From: Saccharum officinarum | Taxonomy: Eukaryota; Streptophyta; Magnoliopsida; Poales; Poaceae | Assembly (NCBI GenBank): GCA_020631735.1 | Contig: CM036158.1 | Location: forward strand, 85,685,421 to 85,749,420 | Length of the DNA stretch: 64,000 nucleotides | Reading direction: 5' to 3' | In this document: positions 11,210 through 22,075 of the stretch, piece by piece | How positions within the stretch are numbered: the first letter of the stretch is position 1 | Layout: every line of letters starts with the position of its first letter | Notes under the pieces: model-generated | What the model saw: only the letters and a program-made list of their open reading frames with translations | Told to the model about the DNA's origin: nothing | Databases searched by the model: none | Program-made: the position numbers and the translations under genes

Positions 11210-11994
11210 CCTGGATTTTTTTTTGATAAAACGCATCTGTATTAGTAGACAAGGAAAACATACAACAACTAAGGCCTCGTTCGTTTTGGCCTGGAATGGC
11301 CCGGAATGCGGCCTATTCCGGTCGGATCAATTTGGTCCGATTCGAAGTCAGGTCAGACTAGAAATGGCCGTTCGGTTAGATATGGTCTGGAATGAAAGCC
11401 TTTTTTCTCCCTTCTATGGCCGGAATGGAAATGGGCCATCGTATGTCTGGAATAGAAACGGGCCAGGTTTGAGTGAACCTGCAGGGACCACTTGATCCGG
11501 CCCAAGAATAAAAACAGACCTGTTTTTAACGTGAAACAACCGAACGGGGCCTAAGACAAATACAGATACGAACATATAGGATACAGAGATAGTTGTCCCA
11601 CCAAAAATGCAAAGAAGCCCCTAGAAAAACGGAAATCACAAGATAGTCCCTGGCCTCCTTGTACTGCAACCACGTCGGTGAACGCCGCCGCCGACCATCC
11701 CACCTAAATCTGGAGGAGCCCCATCGCCAGAAGGCTTTGAAACGAGTCGCATAAGACACCCGACACCATGGCACCATGGTCGAGTTGAATCCATTGTTGA
11801 AGACGCATCGACCAGGGGCACACCCCGAGCACCTCCGACCTCGAATCGAAGCTCGCCATCGACTAGGGCCGAGGGAAACACGAGCTCGATCCACCCTCCA
11901 TCCAGCCGCAGAGCCCACAACTGTCCCTACCTGGTTGACGTAGCGTGCCGCCAGCACCACCGCCTCACCGAGATGACATGATGGCAGACCATGC
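11210..11994 (-). mobile_element. Possible LINE-like 3' part (poly-A tail), interrupted by a MITE and by the copia element
   Basis: On the minus strand this reads as GC-rich sequence passing into an AT-richer end, CTACTAATACAGATGCG, then a run of nine A (T-run near 11213-11223). That resembles the 3' ends of grass non-LTR retroelements. The presumed continuation lies beyond the copia insertion at 22799-23020. No reverse transcriptase coding is present and no target duplication was found, so class is a weak inference; a captured gene fragment is the alternative. Confidence 0.3.
11273..11551. mobile_element. MITE with GGCCTCGTTCG termini and TAA target duplication
   Basis: Starts GGCCTCGTTCGTTTT and ends AAACAACCGAACGGGGCC, inverted complements with few mismatches. 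TAA lies on both sides (11270-11272, 11552-11554). The interior repeats words such as GGCCTGGAATGGCCCGGAATG and their complements, giving a fold-back. Features agree with a PIF/Harbinger-type MITE. A second copy lies at 30791-31072 within the duplicated segment. Confidence 0.8.
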
Positions 11995-14220
11995 TGTAAG
12001 GTCCTAGATGGCTAGAGGGGGGTGAATAGCCTATAAAAATTTCTACAAGAAACACTAAGCAAACTAGTTAGAACAACAAACGGCGCAAAGCGAGTTTTGC
12101 TTAGCCTACGGTTGTGATGCAAGCCTCCTATCCACAAGTCTAGTAGATTATGATCTCTAGTTCACACAAGGGCTATGTCACTAAACTTACACTAGTGAGC
12201 AAGCTGACAACACTAGCAAATGCTACCACTAGAGCTTACACAAGATAATCTAGTAAAAGTAAATGCAAGAGATAGGATCGTGAATCTTATACCGACGGTG
12301 GAGTGAAGATGTTGCCAATCACCAAGATGATATACAATCAATCAATATTGACAACAACACAATATGAAGACCAATCACCGGGAGACAAGAGACACAATAT
12401 TTTTGTTCACCCGGTGTTCACTTGTGCACCGATAAGCTACGTCACCGGTTGTGTCGACCAACACTTAGATGGTTCCTCGGTGTGACCCTCAAGCCACTTG
12501 CCCCTCAAGGCACGCCCCGCAAGGCACCGCAAGACACCACTCTCAAGTGAGGTAACTAAATGACACGCGCAATGTAATAGAGTTGCTTTTGGCGTCCCGC
12601 CGAGGAAAGCACAAGAACCTCTTACAATCAACCAGAGGTGGCCAAGAACAATCACCTTCTCATGCCAACGCCTCCAACAATCTCCAAGCCGGCTAGGAGC
12701 GGTACTCTCCAAGAGTAACAAGAAATCCACCGGCTAAACCACCCACAAGTGCCACTAGATGCCCTCAAGCTATGTAATGCACTTTGGGATCACTCAATCT
12801 CACTTTTGATTTGCAATCAAGCAAGAGAGATGAGTGGGAGGAGATGCTCTAGCTCAAAGGATGCACAAGAATGTTAGAAATCACGAGAGACCTCTCCAAG
12901 GACCGGCCAACAAGTATTTATAAGCATCCCATCCAAATAGAGCCGTTATACCCCTTCACTGGGTCTGTTCGGGATGACCGGACGCGCCGGTCATAACTGA
13001 CCGGACGCGCTCAACCGCGTCCGATTCTCCAATGGTCACTGACCCCAACGGTCAAACCAACGACCGGACGCGCCTCTCAAAACGACCGGACGCGTCGATC
13101 CCGAGTGACCGGACGCGCTCCAGTCAACGACCGGACGCGCCGATCGCACAGCACCGCGCGCCCGCGAAGTAACGACCAGACGCGCCCCTCGCAACGACCG
13201 GACGCGACAGTGCCCGCGTCCAGTTTGAGTCCAGTAGGCTCCCTCGATGATCGAACGCGTCCGATCATGTGTGACCGGACGCGCCTCGCGTCCGATCGTA
13301 CTCAGTTTCCTCTGGACACCTGACCGGACGCGCCGGTCCCGCGAGTGACCGGACGCGCCGGTTGCAAACCCTAGCACCCGCGCCTGCGCTGTACTGACCG
13401 GACACGTCCGGTCATACCATGACCGCGTCCGGTGCAGCGTTCGGTCACCTCTGTGACCTCCGTTCGCCTCTGTTTCTTTTCCGACTTCCGGCGTAGTGGA
13501 AAATAGGCATTTCAAGTTCCAAAAAAAACGCCTGAATCCCGCGCTCGCAAGCTCGGCGGGAGGGAGAGAGAGACCCAAACCCTCTCTACCGCTCAAACTT
13601 CATCGCCTTCGCAAATGTGCCAACACCAACAAGTGATCACCACCTTGTGCACGTGTGTTAGCCTTTTCATAAACATTTTTGAAGGTTTTCCAGTTAGCTC
13701 ACTAGGCCCTACATGCAATGCACTTCATGAATTCACCTAGTGGCACTCGTGCATCGAATAACCGATAAGACTTCCCCTCTTAATAGTTCGGCTATCGATC
13801 CTAAACCACTCACACCCTCTATGGTGTCTTGAGTGCAAAACAAAATGGCCCTATGGTTATACCTTTGCCTTGAGCCCATTTTGTTTTTCCAAAAGATATG
13901 ATCCACTTCATATCATCACATGACCGTCTCGATCCATCGACCTTAACTTCACTTGCTCTTCACCGTTGCATCGGTCCGTCGGCGCCAAGTCTTACTCAAG
14001 CTTCACCATCGCATGGTCCTTCGCTTCGAAGCCTCGACTTGCCCTTCACCTTCACAACCAGTCCATCGAGCCAAGCATCACCTCGGTCTTCATCATCTTG
14101 GTCACATGAGTCAATGTCATGTCTCATATTCAATGACCACCTTTATCTAAATCATCCACTTAGATACAAAGGTTAGTCCTAGGTTTCATCAATTAGCCAA
14201 AACCAAACTAGGGACTTTCA
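11995..14220 (-). repeat. 3' LTR of the full-length copia element
   Basis: 2226 bp, lying left because the element is on the minus strand. It ends GGGACTTTCA at 14220 next to the polypurine tract. It holds an additional array unit and a ~66-bp segment (about 13532-13600, including GGGAGGGAGAGAGAG) that are absent from the other LTR. The TATA-like motif is at 12915-12922 (minus) and the CpG-rich repeat array at about 12975-13440. Confidence 0.95.
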
Positions 14221-14233
14221 ATCTCCCCCTTTT
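14221..14233 (-). promoter_or_regulatory. Polypurine tract of the full-length copia element
   Basis: On the minus strand AAAAGGGGGAGAT immediately precedes the 3' LTR (TGAAAG...). Position and composition match the plus-strand DNA priming site of LTR retroelements. Confidence 0.85.
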
Positions 14234-15327
14234 CGGTAATTGATGACAACCCTCACAAAGATGATTTTGATAATAAAAGTTTTGAACTTGTCATGCTTGT
14301 CCAATCATTTTGCTCATAAGTAAAGTTTGGACAATTATCACAAGCTCGGTTTTGGTAGCATTAGCTCTCCCTACATATGTACATAGAGTTTGGATTGAAA
14401 GCTTTGCACATATGTATAGATAGAAGTGTTGAGAGAGTAATTCTACCGAAATGATGCTAAGGTGTAAGAAATGGACCTTTGAAGCGTGATACCAATCGGA
14501 GTTGCCTTTTACACCATCCTTAGCATCAAGGAGTAACTAGACATCCATCACAACTCAAGAACCCCGTGAGATCAACATTATATGTAAAGGTTCTTGGACC
14601 ACTTGTACCACTTGTAGAGCTTTAAGCATGTCTAGAAACCACATGTAAACTATTCCTATGCATGCTAGTAGATCATTTCATCATTCAAGTTCTATACTAG
14701 CATTGCACCACACAAGCACGTATATTGAATTTAAAAACATGTGCAATGAGCAAGTCATATGAGAATGCACAAACAAATGCAACAACTTTGTTTATGAGCT
14801 TGCTCCCTCTACTTGTGTGCATCAAAATTTTATTTACTCCTTTATCATGTTGAATCATCTTTTTCTCTCCCCCTTTGTCAACAACTTACCCAAAAATGGG
14901 ATCAAATTGTGGAGAGAAAAGCAATGTTTGATAGAGTAGGTTAGAATTTATCAAATTTGATTTAACCTAGAATACTTGTCAAAGATATTTAATTCGATTT
15001 GAACCAAAGACAAGCTTCTTCACTCCTCATAATAAGGGTTATCTTGCCTATGTTGAATTAAACACTTATAGCAAATCTTCTAGATTCAACACTAGGTTTA
15101 CAAGCTCACAAACATGTCATATGCCACCACTAGATCAAAATAAGCATAGAAGCAATAGTGGTAACATATAACTATCAAATTCATTTGATTTATCATGAAT
15201 GCTCATGTGTACCACTTATTATGTCTACATGCTCTAGCAAGTCCTTAGCATAAGATGAATGACATGTCAATCAACTTTACCTTGCAATGTCGAAGGAGAG
15301 GCATGTCAATAAGTGGGTGGGGTGCAT
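14234..15327 (-). other. Non-coding internal region between pol and the 3' LTR
   Basis: About 1.1 kb of AT-rich internal sequence with no long frame on either strand. In the SIRE lineage this interval can hold an envelope-like frame; none is seen here or in the related copy at 59979-61159. Confidence 0.6.
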
Positions 15328-18300
15328 TCAACTCATGTTTGAGAAATCAAGAATGTTCAATTCATTCCTTAGCTTGCAAAACCTCTTTTTCATCAAGTGG
15401 CTTGGTGAGAATGTCGGCAAGTTGATCATCGGTGCCAACACTTTCAATGGCAATATCTCCCTTTTGTTGATGATCTCTAATGAAATGATGCCTTATGTCA
15501 ATATGCTTTGTTCTTCCATGTTGAACCGGGTTTTGTATCATCTTGATTGCACTTTCATTATCACATAGCAATGGCACATTCTTGAAGTTGAGACCATAAT
15601 CCTTCAAAGTTGATTTCATCCATAGCAATTGTGCACAACAACTCTCCACACTCACATATTCGGCTTCGGCGGTAGAGATTGCCACACTATTTTGTTTCTT
15701 TGAGGACCATGACACAAGTGATCTTCCAAGTAATTGATATGTGCCACTTGTGCTCTTTCTATTGATCTTGCAACCCTGATAGTCGGAGTCCGAATATCCA
15801 ATCAATTCAAACTTTGACCCCTTGGGATACCATAGTCCAACATCTCTTGTTTGCTTCAAGTACCTCAATATTCTCTTTGCGGCCGTGAGATGACTCTCTC
15901 TAGGTGAGGCTTGATATCTAGCACACATACAAACACTAAACATGACATCCGGGCTTGATGCAGTGATATAGAGTAGACTTTCAATCAAAGACTGATATTT
16001 CTTTTGATTCACCATTTTGCCATCAAGATCACTATCCAAATTGCCATTTGTACTCATTGGAGTTGAAGTTGGCTTTGCATCTTGCATTCTAAACTTCTTC
16101 AACATGTCCCTTATGTATTTCCCTTGACTCACAAATGTCCCATTCTTCAATTGCTTGACTTGGAGACCAAGAAAGTAGCTAAGTTCACCAATCATAGACA
16201 TTTCAAATTCTTTGGCCATCATAGCACCAAATTCTTCACAATAAGCTTGATCGGTTGATCCAAAGATGATATCATCAACATATATTTGCACTATGAATAG
16301 ATTATTCCTAATTTTCTTGGTGAATAGAGTTGTATCAACCTTGCCCATCTTGAATCCCTTAGAGAGAAGGAAATCCCTTAGCCTCTCATACCATGCTCTA
16401 GGTGCTTGCTTTAAGCCATATAAAGCCTTCTTCAACTTGTATACATGGTTGGGTTTCTTGTCATATTCAAATCCGGGAGGTTGCTCAACAAAGACTAACT
16501 CATTGATGATCCTATTGAGAAATGCACTTTTGACATCCATTTGATATAGTTTGATGTTGTGTGCACAAGCATAAGCCAGTAGAATCCTTATTGCCTCCAA
16601 TCTTGTCACGGGAGCATATGTCTCATCATAGTCAAGACCTTCTACTTGAGTGTAACATTGAGCAACTAGTCTTGCTTTGTTTCTCACCACAATGCCATCT
16701 TGATCTTGCTTGTTTTTGAACACCCATTTGGTTCCAATCACATTGTAGTCATTTGGCCTTTCTACCAATTCCCAAACATCATTTCTTGTGAAATTGTTAA
16801 GCTCTTCTTGCATAGCCATGATCTAATCGGCATCCCTCAAAGCTTCTTCTATTTTCTTTGGTTCTAAGGTTGACACAAATGATGCATGCTCACAAAACAT
16901 AGCCAATCTTGATCTTGTTTGCACACCACTTCTAATATCACCAATAACACTATCAATGGGGTGATCTCTTGCAACATGTTGTGGTTGAAGTACTTACACT
17001 TGATTGCTTGAGCTTGGTTGATTACTTGATGTATCTTGATGAGATGAACTAGCACCATGATCTTGCACTTGAGAGTCACTAGCTAGCTTGAATGGAGAAT
17101 TAAGCACTTGATCTTTATCATCATCTTGAATATCAATTGCTTGCTTTGCTCTAATGTCCCTAATATCCATGTTCTTCATTGCTTTCACCAATTGAGTTCC
17201 ACCAACATCATCTAGATTCTCTTCTTCATCTTGTGACCCATTGGTTTCATCAAATTGCACATCATGGACTTCTTCTACAATGCCACTTGAGTTGTTCCAA
17301 ACTCTATAAGCTTTGCTTATAGTTGAATAACCAAGTAGGAACCCCTCATCACATCTCTTGTCAAACTTTCCCAATCTAGTGCCCTTCTTCAAGATATAAC
17401 ATTTGCAACCAAACACTCTAAAGTAAAAAAATATTGGGCTTTCTTCCATGAAGTAGCTCATATGGGGTCTTCTCTAGCAATGGATGACAATATAGTCTAT
17501 TGATGTAGTAGCAAGCGGTATTGATTGCTTCATCCTAAAAAGATTGACTCACATTGTACTCATGAAGCATTGATCTAGCCATATCAAGCAATGTTTTATT
17601 CTTTCTCTCAACTAGGCCATTTGATTGTGGAGTGTACTTGGCCGAGAATTGATGTCCAATGTCATAGTGATCACAAAGTTCTTCAATTCTTGTATTCTTG
17701 AACTCACTTCCATTGTCACTTCTCACTTTCTTGATTCTAATCTCAAACTCATTGTGAACTCTAGTGAGAAATGTCTTGAAGGTGTCAAACACTTCACTTT
17801 TGTCACTAAGAAAGAATACCCATGTAAATCTTGTGAAGTTATCCACTATGACAAAGCCATACTTGTTGCCGCCTATGCTTGTGTATGTTGTTGGGCCAAA
17901 TAGATCCATGTGCATCAAATCAAATACTTTACATGTGCTCATTGTACTCTTCTTTGGATGTGAGCTTCCAACTTGCTTCCCGGCTTGACATGCACTACAA
18001 AGCTTATTCTTCTCAAATTCAACATCTTTCAAACCATTGACAAGATTATGAGTTGTAAGCTTCTTCAATTGTTTCATGCCAACATGACCAAGCCTTCTAT
18101 GCCAAAGCCAACCCATGCTTGATTTGGAGATTAAGCAAGTTGTCAAAGAAGTTTCTCTAGTATTGAAGTCAACTAGGTAGAGATTCTCATATCTAAAACC
18201 TTTGAATGCCACATTTGAACCATCCACACTAATAACTTCCACATCATCAATCCTAAAGATGCATTTGTAGCCTAGATCACATATTTATGCCACGGATAGA

Positions 18301-18520
18301 AGATTGAAATCCAAGCTTTCAACTAGCAACACATTGGAGATACTCAAATCATTTGATATTGCAATCTTGCCCAAGCCAATAACCTTGACTTTCTTGTTAT
18401 TACCAAATATGATAGAATCAACACCACTATGATTGTCATTGATTGAGTCAAACATTCTTCATGTACCGGTCATGTGTTGAGTGCACCCACTATCAATAAT
18501 CCAATGCCTTCCTCCGGCTT
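15328..18520 (-). pseudogene. copia pol remnant (protease, integrase, RT, RNase H), multiply broken
   Basis: On the minus strand: protease site Asp-Ser-Gly in WIIDSGCTQHMTG (~18480-18510); GAG-pre-integrase HRRLGH...CSACQAGKQ (~17990-18100); integrase core with RSDNGSEF and NGLVERKN; reverse transcriptase with YVDD near 16273-16284; RNase H with GYSDSDY and LCDNESAIKM. Breaks: TGA at 18459-18461, TAA at 18285-18287, a TAG ending the integrase frame at 17535-17537, a one-base frameshift near 17430, TAA at 16994-16996, TAG at 16823-16825, and a one-base insertion near 15385 that changes the C-terminus. Several stops replace Trp, Gln or Arg codons found in the intact relative at 61160-63976, a C-to-T/G-to-A decay pattern typical of methylated DNA. 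Not functional. Confidence 0.9.
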
Positions 18521-18565
18521 TGTAATTGACCTACAAGCAAATCAATGAAGCTTCGGTACCTATTT

Positions 18566-20599
18566 TTACTTGGGTCCTTGTAGGTTAGTAACTAAGCTCT
18601 TTGGTATCCAAGTAGCCTTCTTCTTTGGGCCAATAATGGGTGTACCAATAAACTTAGTTTGCACACCCTTCACACCTTTGGTAAGCACATAGCAAGAATC
18701 AAAAGGTATAGCATTAACAAATTTCTTGCTTTGGTTCTTTTTATTACAATTATGCTCTAAGTGCCCAACTTGCTTGCATCTATTGCAAAACCGACCATTG
18801 CTCTTCACAAAGCTAGGCTTTGGAGTTGCAAAGACCGACTTGCCTTTCTTGGGGGTGTAGCCCAATCCCTCTTTGTTAAGAGAGAACCTTTGGCTATCCA
18901 AGCACTTAAGCAAGCAGGCCTCACCACCATAGGCCTTGCCTAGGGCGTGAGTGAGCTCATCCACCTCTCTCTTGAGAATCTCATTCTCAACCATTAGTGA
19001 GGTATCACAAGTGAAACCATCACTAGTAGTGGAGGTAGAGTTGGTGGTGGTGGATAAAGAGCTACAAGAAGGGTTAGCATTTGACATGATGATAGATTCA
19101 TAAGAGGATTCATCAATTATATCACATGTAACACCTATATCACATGATACAACAACCTCCTTCTTTGCTTGTTGCTCAAGTAGCAATGAGTGAGCTTTTT
19201 CAAGCTTAGAATGAGCCTTATCAAGATCCTCATGGTCTTCCACTAGACTCTTATGAGTGGTCTTAAGCTCACTAAGAACTTTCTTAAGTATTGCTACTTT
19301 CATTGAAAGCTTCTTACACTCCTTGTTCTTGGCAATAGCTATGTCTCTAGTTTGTTGCATCAAGTCATATAGTTGTTCTTTAGTTGGTTCATCATCATCA
19401 CCATTTTCATTATCATTATTATTATCATTATCACTATCATGAACATATTCCATTTCACTTTCATCATCACTCTCATCATATAATACCTTAGCTTCTTTGG
19501 CCATGAAGCACGAAGAGGATGAATCAAATAGTGAAGGCTTCTTGTTGATGGCAATGGAAGCAAAAGCCTTGTTGGATGATTCTTCTTCTTCTTCATCACT
19601 TTCCCAAGTGACCACATAGGCCCCATTCTTGCCCTTCTTGAATGTCATCTTGGCCTCTCTCTTCTTCTTCTCAAACTTGCCCCTCTTGTTGTTTTTCTTC
19701 TTGTCATAGGGACAATCGGCTTGAAGATATTCGGTGCTATCACAATTGAAACACCTCCTTTGTTGCTCATTACTCTTGAAGTTGTCAATTCTCTTTTTGA
19801 AGCCTCTTCTCTTAATGAACATGTGACCCATTCTTTTGACTACAAGAGCAAGTGCCTCATCATCAATTTCAAAATCTTCACCTTCATTATTGTCTTCTTC
19901 TTCTTCTATGTTGATAGATTTGCCTTTGGAGGAGGTGGCCTTGAATGCCACGGTCTTCTTCTTCTTTTCTTCCTCCTTCTTCTCATCGACATCTTGATCA
20001 TACTTGTCATATGTCAAGACTTCACCAAGCAAATCATTGGGTTTTATTGTTTCAAGCCCATCTCTTTGTAGCATCATGATCAATATTTTGAATTTTCTTG
20101 GTAAACTCAACAAGAACTTGTGGCAAAAATCTTGGTCTTGTGTCTTGTGCCCTAAGCTCTTGAGATCATTCACAATTACTTGCAATCTATGAAACATCTC
20201 TAAGATTGTTTCTTCTTTTTTTATTTTGAAGTTCTCAAACTCACTCTTGAGTCCATATAGCTTGGCACTCTTCACAACCTTAGTGCCCTCATATGTTTCA
20301 CTCAACCTTGTCCATACTTCATATGCCAATTCTAAATCCTTGATGCCCTCAAATACTTTGGTGTCAATACCATTATAAAGAGTATTTAGAGCCATTCTAT
20401 TGCATGTTCTATTTGCTCTATCTTCATCGGTGAGATGATCGGGATCAATGATAGCAAAGTCATTCTCGGTGACTTGCAAAACTCTCTCATGAATAGACCT
20501 AAGGTACATTGTCATCTTTCTCTTCCAATGAGCAAAAGAACTAACACCATCAAAGAACGGTGGCTTGCCCCCAACATGATTGAACATAATTTGAGCCAT
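18566..20599 (-). CDS. gag: copia gag polyprotein (capsid/nucleocapsid), 677 aa
   Basis: Structural protein that packages retrotransposon RNA into cytoplasmic particles. The start ATG (20599) lies about 45 bases from the primer site. Residues ~10-200 form the retrotransposon gag core (GGKPPFFDGVSSFAHWKRKM, then the EMFHRLQVIVNDLKSLG region). An acidic/lysine-rich linker follows, with a CCHC knuckle at ~282-296 in which the His is replaced by Tyr (CFNCDSTEYLQADC). After a poly-acidic stretch (~390-405) and a coiled-coil-like Leu/Lys/Glu segment (~420-480), a second, intact knuckle CNRCKQVGHLEHNC lies at ~602-616. It ends in a stop at 18566 before pol, so gag and pol are separated by termination codons here. 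The frame is fully open despite the ruined pol. Confidence 0.9.
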   Translation of the reverse strand: MAQIMFNHVGGKPPFFDGVSSFAHWKRKMTMYLRSIHERVLQVTENDFAIIDPDHLTDEDRANRTCNRMALNTLYNGIDTKVFEGIKDLELAYEVWTRLSETYEGTKVVKSAKLYGLKSEFENFKIKKEETILEMFHRLQVIVNDLKSLGHKTQDQDFCHKFLLSLPRKFKILIMMLQRDGLETIKPNDLLGEVLTYDKYDQDVDEKKEEEKKKKTVAFKATSSKGKSINIEEEEDNNEGEDFEIDDEALALVVKRMGHMFIKRRGFKKRIDNFKSNEQQRRCFNCDSTEYLQADCPYDKKKNNKRGKFEKKKREAKMTFKKGKNGAYVVTWESDEEEEESSNKAFASIAINKKPSLFDSSSSCFMAKEAKVLYDESDDESEMEYVHDSDNDNNNDNENGDDDEPTKEQLYDLMQQTRDIAIAKNKECKKLSMKVAILKKVLSELKTTHKSLVEDHEDLDKAHSKLEKAHSLLLEQQAKKEVVVSCDIGVTCDIIDESSYESIIMSNANPSCSSLSTTTNSTSTTSDGFTCDTSLMVENEILKREVDELTHALGKAYGGEACLLKCLDSQRFSLNKEGLGYTPKKGKSVFATPKPSFVKSNGRFCNRCKQVGHLEHNCNKKNQSKKFVNAIPFDSCYVLTKGVKGVQTKFIGTPIIGPKKKATWIPKSLVTNLQGPK

Positions 20600-20643
20600 T
20601 TTTCACACTGAAGGATGTTAAGCCTTGATTAAAACGGTGACCA

Positions 20644-20657
20644 CAGCTCCGATACCA
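20644..20657 (-). promoter_or_regulatory. Primer-binding site (initiator tRNA-Met)
   Basis: Minus-strand TGGTATCGGAGCTG lies two bases inside the 5' LTR. It matches the usual copia primer site TGGTATCAGAGC, complementary to the initiator tRNA-Met 3' end, with one A-to-G difference. Confidence 0.85.
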
Positions 20658-21580
20658 CTTGTAAGGTCCTAGATGGCTAGAGGGGGGGTGAATAGCCTAT
20701 AAAAATTTCTACAAGAAACACTAAGCAAACTAGTTAGAACAACAAACGGTGCAAAACGAGTTTTGCTTAGCCTACGGTTGTGATGCAAGCCTCCTATCCA
20801 CAAGTCTAGTAGATTATGATCTCTAGTTCACACAAGGGCTATGTCACTAAACTTACACTAGTGAGCAAGCTGACAACACTAGCAAAGGCTACCACTAGAG
20901 CTTACACAAGATAATCTAGTAAAAGTAAATGCAAGAGATAGGATCGTGAATCTTATACCGACGGTGGAGTGAAGATGTTGCCAATCACCAAGATGATATA
21001 CAATCAATCAATATTGATAATAACACAATATGAAGACCAATCACCGGGAGACAAGAGACACAATATTTTTGTTCACCCGGTGTTCACTTGTGCACCGATA
21101 AGCTACGTCACCGGTTGTGTCGACCAACACTTAGATGGTTCCTCGGTGTGACCCTCAAGTCACTTGCCCCTCAAGGCACGCCCCGCAAGGCACCGCAAGA
21201 CACCACTCTCAAGTGAGGTAACTCAATGACATGCGTAATGTAATAGAGTTGCTTTTGGCGTCCCGCCGAGGAAAGCACAAGAACCTCTTACAATCAACCG
21301 GAGGTGGCCAAGAACAATCACCTTCTCTTGCCAATGCCTCCAACAATCTCCAAGCCGGCTAGGAGCAGTACTCTCCAAGAGTAACAAGAAATTCACCGGC
21401 TAAACCACCCACAAGTGCCACTAGATGCCCTCAAGCTATGCAATGCACTTTGGGATCACTCAATCTCACTTTTGATTTGCAATCAAGCAAGAGAGATGAG
21501 TGGGAGGAGATGCTCTAGCTCAAAGGATGCACAAGAATGTTAGAAATCATGAGAGACCTCCCCAAGGGCCGGCCAACAAG

Positions 21581-21588
21581 TATTTATA
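21581..21588 (-). promoter_or_regulatory. TATA box of the copia 5' LTR
   Basis: Minus-strand TATAAATA in the context GCTTATAAATAC. The same motif is conserved in the 3' LTR (12915-12922) and in the solo LTR (57729-57736). It sits between the CpG-rich array upstream and the R/U5 portion, as expected for the LTR core promoter. Confidence 0.65.
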
Positions 21589-21639
21589 AGCATCCCATCC
21601 AAATAGAGCCGTTATACCCCTTCACTGGGTCTGTTCGGG

Positions 21640-22075
21640 ATGACCGGACGCGCCGGTCATAACTGACCGGACGCGCTCAACCGCGTCCGATTCTCCAACA
21701 GTCACTGACCCCAACGGTCAAACCAACGACTGGACGCGTCGGTCCCGAGTGACCGGACGCGCTCCAGTCAACGACCAGACGCGCCGATCGCACAACACCG
21801 CACGCCAGCGAAGTAACGACCGGACGCGCCCCTCGCAACGACCGGACGCGACAGTGCCCGCGTCCGGTTTGAGTCCAGTAAGCTCCCTCGATGATCAGAC
21901 GCGTCCGATCATGTGTGACCGGACGCGCCTCGCGTCCGATCGTACTCAGTTTCCTCTGGACACCTGACCGGACGCGCCGGTCCCGCGAGTGACCGGACGC
22001 GCCGGTTGCAAACCCTAGCACCCGCGCCTGCGCTGTACTGACCGGACGCGTCCGGTCATACCATGACCGCGTCCG
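21640..22075 (-). repeat. CpG-rich GACCGGACGCG repeat array in U3
   Basis: Roughly a dozen degenerate copies of GACCGGACGCG, spaced irregularly, many followed by CCGGTC so that the unit is palindromic. One 20-bp perfect palindrome, TGACCGGACGCGTCCGGTCA, lies at 22039-22058. The array lies 50-490 bp upstream of the LTR TATA box, the position of enhancer repeats in other copia elements. It is present in all LTRs in the window with changed unit number. Confidence 0.8.

Noticed and set aside
12975..13440. CRISPR-like array of short repeats
   Set aside because: Units are degenerate and irregularly spaced, there are no unique spacers of constant length, and the array lies within a plant LTR.
13036..13596. 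Arg/Ser-rich frames across the LTR CpG array
   Set aside because: The repeating protein pattern comes from the GACCGGACGCG DNA repeat in a non-coding LTR.
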